This document shows, piece by piece, positions 61,398 to 64,000 of a stretch of DNA of 64,000 nucleotides. Below the pieces are notes generated by a model that worked only from the letters and a program-made list of their open reading frames with translations, made no database searches and had not been told where the DNA came from. The translations under genes were made by a program, and so were the position numbers. Origin of the DNA: Clostridium sp. JN-1 (GTDB lineage Bacteria > Bacillota > Clostridia > Clostridiales > Clostridiaceae); NCBI RefSeq assembly GCF_003718715.1, contig NZ_CP033465.1, positions 2,046,001-2,110,000 on the forward strand, written 5' to 3'. Every line of letters starts with the position of its first letter. The stretch's first letter is position 1.

Positions 61398-62318
61398 TTA
61401 ACTTTTTATTTTGCTGTCAATCAAACGAGTAAATCTGTCTTCTGTACACTTACACATATCACATGAAGTACAAATACTTACCTTGTTTTCAAAAATATTT
61501 TTTATCGTATCTATAAATTCATCATTTTCCGAGTTTTCCACACAATGAATCACTATACTTTTAGGGCAATTTGTTATGAGTACACCTATCAAAATATCTT
61601 CCATATTAGAATTTTGTTTGTATTGAATCTCATCCAAACCATCTAGTAATTCTTGAGTTATATCTTTACCTTTATTATCTTTTAATAAATACTTACCGCT
61701 CTTTGTAATTATTATATTTATCTCATCTACTTTGCTGTCTTGAATTTCTACAAAATACTTTAACAGCTTTATAAAATCATCATATTCCCTTTCTGCCATA
61801 TACTGTTCCACAACTTTATCAATAATACTCTCTAAATCATCTTCAAGTTCCTTCATTCTAAAAGTTATAAAACCATCTATGTTAATTTCTCTATTTTCAT
61901 TTATACAATCAATAATTTTATCTACTATTATATTTTTTTTGTTCATACAATATATAAAATTTTGATCAAAATTATAGTCACATCCTTTTAATATGCTTTC
62001 ACTCTTTTTCATAACCTCATCTATTTCATCATACTTTAAAAAAAAGTATGTATCTGATAAGAAGTTTAATAAATATTTATCATAAAATTCATCTATAAGC
62101 ACATTATAAATGGCCCCTGCAATATTCATTTTAAATAGGTTATAAGCTTTTTCATTTAAATCTCCATCACAAAATATTTTTACGAAGTGAGTATTAGACT
62201 GTATACTTTCTGAAATTCCTATAGTATAGTTTTTTTCTTTAAAATATCGTACTACATTTTCTATATCATATATCAAATTTTCTCTTTTATCATCATATAT
62301 AATAGTGATTAGTAACAC
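61398..62318 (-). CDS. ytxC: Putative sporulation protein YtxC
   Basis: 306 residues from GTG 62318, nine bases after GGGA; the longer frame to 62396 has no site. Central region: HFVKIFCDGDLNEKAYNLFK, GFITFRMKELEDDLESIIDK and VVEQYMAEREYDDFIKLLKY, the last two typical of YtxC. C-terminal CTSCDMCKCTEDRFTRLIDS carries four Cys as in a metal site. YtxC lies next to thrS in B. subtilis too. Its molecular role is unknown; it is linked to sporulation by expression in Bacillus. Divergent from the DUF6873 gene. Confidence 0.85.
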   Translation of the reverse strand: MLLITIIYDDKRENLIYDIENVVRYFKEKNYTIGISESIQSNTHFVKIFCDGDLNEKAYNLFKMNIAGAIYNVLIDEFYDKYLLNFLSDTYFFLKYDEIDEVMKKSESILKGCDYNFDQNFIYCMNKKNIIVDKIIDCINENREINIDGFITFRMKELEDDLESIIDKVVEQYMAEREYDDFIKLLKYFVEIQDSKVDEINIIITKSGKYLLKDNKGKDITQELLDGLDEIQYKQNSNMEDILIGVLITNCPKSIVIHCVENSENDEFIDTIKNIFENKVSICTSCDMCKCTEDRFTRLIDSKIKS

Positions 62319-62380
62319 ATAACACACTCCCTTCTTGAAATTAGTATGTGTGTAAACAAAATGTATATACAAAAACTTAT

Positions 62381-62408
62381 TTGCAAATATCGACAATAAT
62401 AATATAAT
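62381..62408 (+). promoter_or_regulatory. SigA-type promoter of the DUF6873 gene
   Basis: TTGCAA (62381-62386), 16-bp spacer, TATAAT (62403-62408), about 40 bp before the ATG; AGGAG is the ribosome-binding site. Confidence 0.65.
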
Positions 62409-62447
62409 AAGTTATGTTTATTACTAATTTTAAATAGGAGTGATTTT

Positions 62448-63143
62448 ATGTATGTAATTGTAGATTTTAGAACTGATGTAGAAGAGAGAAACAGCCTTAA
62501 AAACTTAGGATATGACTTACTAATATGTCCGCCATCTAACTTACTTTACGATGCAGTATGTGGTCATCCTGATATGCTTTTAAAAATTATAGATAATGAC
62601 AAAATTTTAGTACATAAGAACATGGATAAAACTTTTATATCTAAACTAAAAACTCTAGGATATAAAGTTTTTTTATCAAGAAATAATTTATGCAGTGAAT
62701 ATCCAAATGATATTATATTAAATAGTGTAAATTTAAATAATATATTTATACACAATCTTAAATATACAGATCCCAATCTTTTAACTTTCATGGAGGGGAA
62801 AAAGAAAATAAGCGTGAAGCAGGGATATACTAAATGTTCTACAGCTGTTGTAAATGATAAAGCCATAATCACAAGTGATTTATCCATATCAAATGCCTTG
62901 AAATTAGAAGGTATAGATATTCTTCTAGTTCCACCCGGTGACATATTACTTCCAGGACTCGACTATGGATTTATAGGTGGGTGCTGTGGAATTATAGCAC
63001 CAAATACCATGGCTTTTTATGGTGACCTTTCTTATTATAAATACGGAGAAAAGGTGCTTGAATTTTTACATAAGCACCATGTCAATCCTGTATTTTTAAG
63101 AAGTGGAAAACTTGTAGACAGGGGAAGTCTATTCGTAATCTAA
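62448..63143 (+). CDS. DUF6873 family protein (GME-fold-like), unknown function
   Basis: 231 residues, soluble, no signal peptide. MYVIVDFRTDVEERNSLKNL starts the protein; conserved-looking blocks are ICPPSNLLYDAVCGHPDMLL, GYTKCSTAVVNDKAIITSDL, ILLVPPGDILLPGLDYGFIG and GCCGIIAPNTMAFYGDLSYY. The order of blocks (C-T-A-V, I-T-S-D, P-P-G-D-I) recalls the pentein fold of guanidino-modifying enzymes, and I recall the family being described as GME-fold. No catalytic triad can be assigned with certainty. It converges on the exchanger gene with a 6-bp gap. Confidence 0.8.
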   Translation: MYVIVDFRTDVEERNSLKNLGYDLLICPPSNLLYDAVCGHPDMLLKIIDNDKILVHKNMDKTFISKLKTLGYKVFLSRNNLCSEYPNDIILNSVNLNNIFIHNLKYTDPNLLTFMEGKKKISVKQGYTKCSTAVVNDKAIITSDLSISNALKLEGIDILLVPPGDILLPGLDYGFIGGCCGIIAPNTMAFYGDLSYYKYGEKVLEFLHKHHVNPVFLRSGKLVDRGSLFVI

Positions 63144-63149
63144 TCATAA

Positions 63150-64000
63150 TCAAGCTTTTACATAAATTATTGCTATAATGAAGATAATATATAATACAGC
63201 ATTAAATGATAATCTTTTAGCTGATAAATGACTTCTTTTTAAAGTCAGCCATATTAACAGAATAGCTATAAAAGTTATAATTGCTGAAATTATAAGAGAT
63301 TTATCAAGCATCCACGGTGTAAAAAAAATACCTAATGCACTGGGCACTGTAGCTTGAATCATCATGGATCCACTAATATTTAAAAGAGCTAAATTTTCTT
63401 TACCCTGCCTTACCCATATAACTGCGTTTAATGTTTCAGGCAGTTCTGTTGCAATTGGGCTTAATAGTAAAGAAACCATCTGAGGTGCCATTCCTAATGA
63501 AACACTTAGAGTACTCACATTATGCACAAACATTTGTGAACCAATAAAAATAAATACAAGTGATCCTATGGTTTGACCTAAGATCAACGCTTTATTAGGA
63601 TTCATAACTTTAGGGCTTAATTTTAATGGCTCTAGTTCTTGATTAACTTCAATTGTATCAGCATTCATCTCTCTATAGAAGTAAACTCCATACGCTAATA
63701 GAAATAAAATTCCAAACCACGGTTTTATTGAAAAAGCCACAAGACCTAGACCAATTTTAAATATAAAAATACACATAAACCATACTTGATCTCTTGCTAA
63801 CTTCTCACTGTCAAACTTAATATCTTCTCCAGATTTTCTCTTGCTGCTGAATATAATTATACTAATTCCAACAACAGCATATGCAATTGTACTCAAAACA
63901 AGGGGTCCTCCTAAGGCTGAGCCAATACCAATATCTTTTTGACTTGAATTTGCTCCAAATACTACGGCTATAAATGTCACGACACTTTCAGGTAAAGCTG
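63150..64000 (-). CDS. Sodium/calcium exchanger family protein, 5' end beyond window
   Basis: Membrane antiporter of the CaCA family (YrbG/CaxA group). The frame stays open to the window edge (ALPESVVTFIAVVFGANSSQ), so the N-terminus is missing; the first complete alpha-repeat is at the edge. The second alpha-repeat is LLSPIATELPETLNAVIWVR, with the conserved Glu-Leu-Pro-Glu. At least eight hydrophobic segments are visible, with a charged cytoplasmic loop (residues ~95-125 of the visible part). Whether it carries Ca2+, Na+ or H+ is not readable. Confidence 0.88.
   Translation of the reverse strand, partial: ALPESVVTFIAVVFGANSSQKDIGIGSALGGPLVLSTIAYAVVGISIIIFSSKRKSGEDIKFDSEKLARDQVWFMCIFIFKIGLGLVAFSIKPWFGILFLLAYGVYFYREMNADTIEVNQELEPLKLSPKVMNPNKALILGQTIGSLVFIFIGSQMFVHNVSTLSVSLGMAPQMVSLLLSPIATELPETLNAVIWVRQGKENLALLNISGSMMIQATVPSALGIFFTPWMLDKSLIISAIITFIAILLIWLTLKRSHLSAKRLSFNAVLYIIFIIAIIYVKA

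Overview
The window is low-G+C, AT-rich Firmicute DNA. Its sporulation genes (spoIIAA-spoIIAB-sigF, spoVAC-D-E, ytxC), clostridial-type three-gene spoVA operon, T-box-regulated tRNA synthetase genes and gene content point to a spore-forming Clostridium (cluster I, sensu stricto). I cannot name the species from the sequence alone. No rRNA, tRNA or CRISPR array was seen. Most genes lie on the minus strand.

Layout. 1-5.7 kb: the 3' part of a class A penicillin-binding protein, then the forespore modules spoVAC-D-E and spoIIAA-spoIIAB-sigF, separated by a long imperfect hairpin element. 6.1-10.6 kb: spermidine synthase, a LarA-type nickel-pincer racemase, and an orphan adenine methyltransferase that strongly resembles C. 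difficile CamA. 10.8-33.2 kb: one long minus-strand locus for a cell-surface polysaccharide. It holds a priming phosphosugar transferase, a TagA-type transferase, a CWB2-anchored beta-helix protein, two MurJ/MviN flippases, two O-antigen-ligase-like polymerases, four other glycosyltransferases or tailoring enzymes, a UDP-GlcNAc to N-acetylated uronate branch, a CapD/WbpM dehydratase, galU and a phosphohexomutase. 33.5-36.4 kb: arginine/lysine decarboxylase, an IS remnant and a foreign-looking TipAL-type MerR regulator. 36.5-42.8 kb: FMN hydroxyacid oxidase, DUF523 protein, mutS2 and a U32 peptidase-family protein. 42.9-50.0 kb: a compact locus of two paralogous GT2-TPR glycosyltransferases, a protein with about twelve 21-residue repeats and a DUF6385-like end, a GT4 glycosyltransferase and a second protein with a similar end. 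This is the best candidate for an undescribed system: a repetitive fibre-like surface or spore protein and its dedicated glycosylation enzymes. 50.1-61.3 kb: zapA, pheS-pheT (T-box), an rRNA methyltransferase, ktrA-ktrB, infC-rpmI-rplT with a leader attenuator, and thrS behind two tandem T-boxes. 61.4-64 kb: ytxC, a DUF6873 protein and a truncated Na+/Ca2+ exchanger.

Across the window, a family of short dispersed repeats (core AGAGGACAG...AAGGAGGATTTTTCTCCGC) occurs at least five times. One copy forms the C-terminus of a glycosyltransferase and another supplies the ribosome-binding site of a second one. Family assignments come from my reading of the translated sequences and remembered families; no database search was run.
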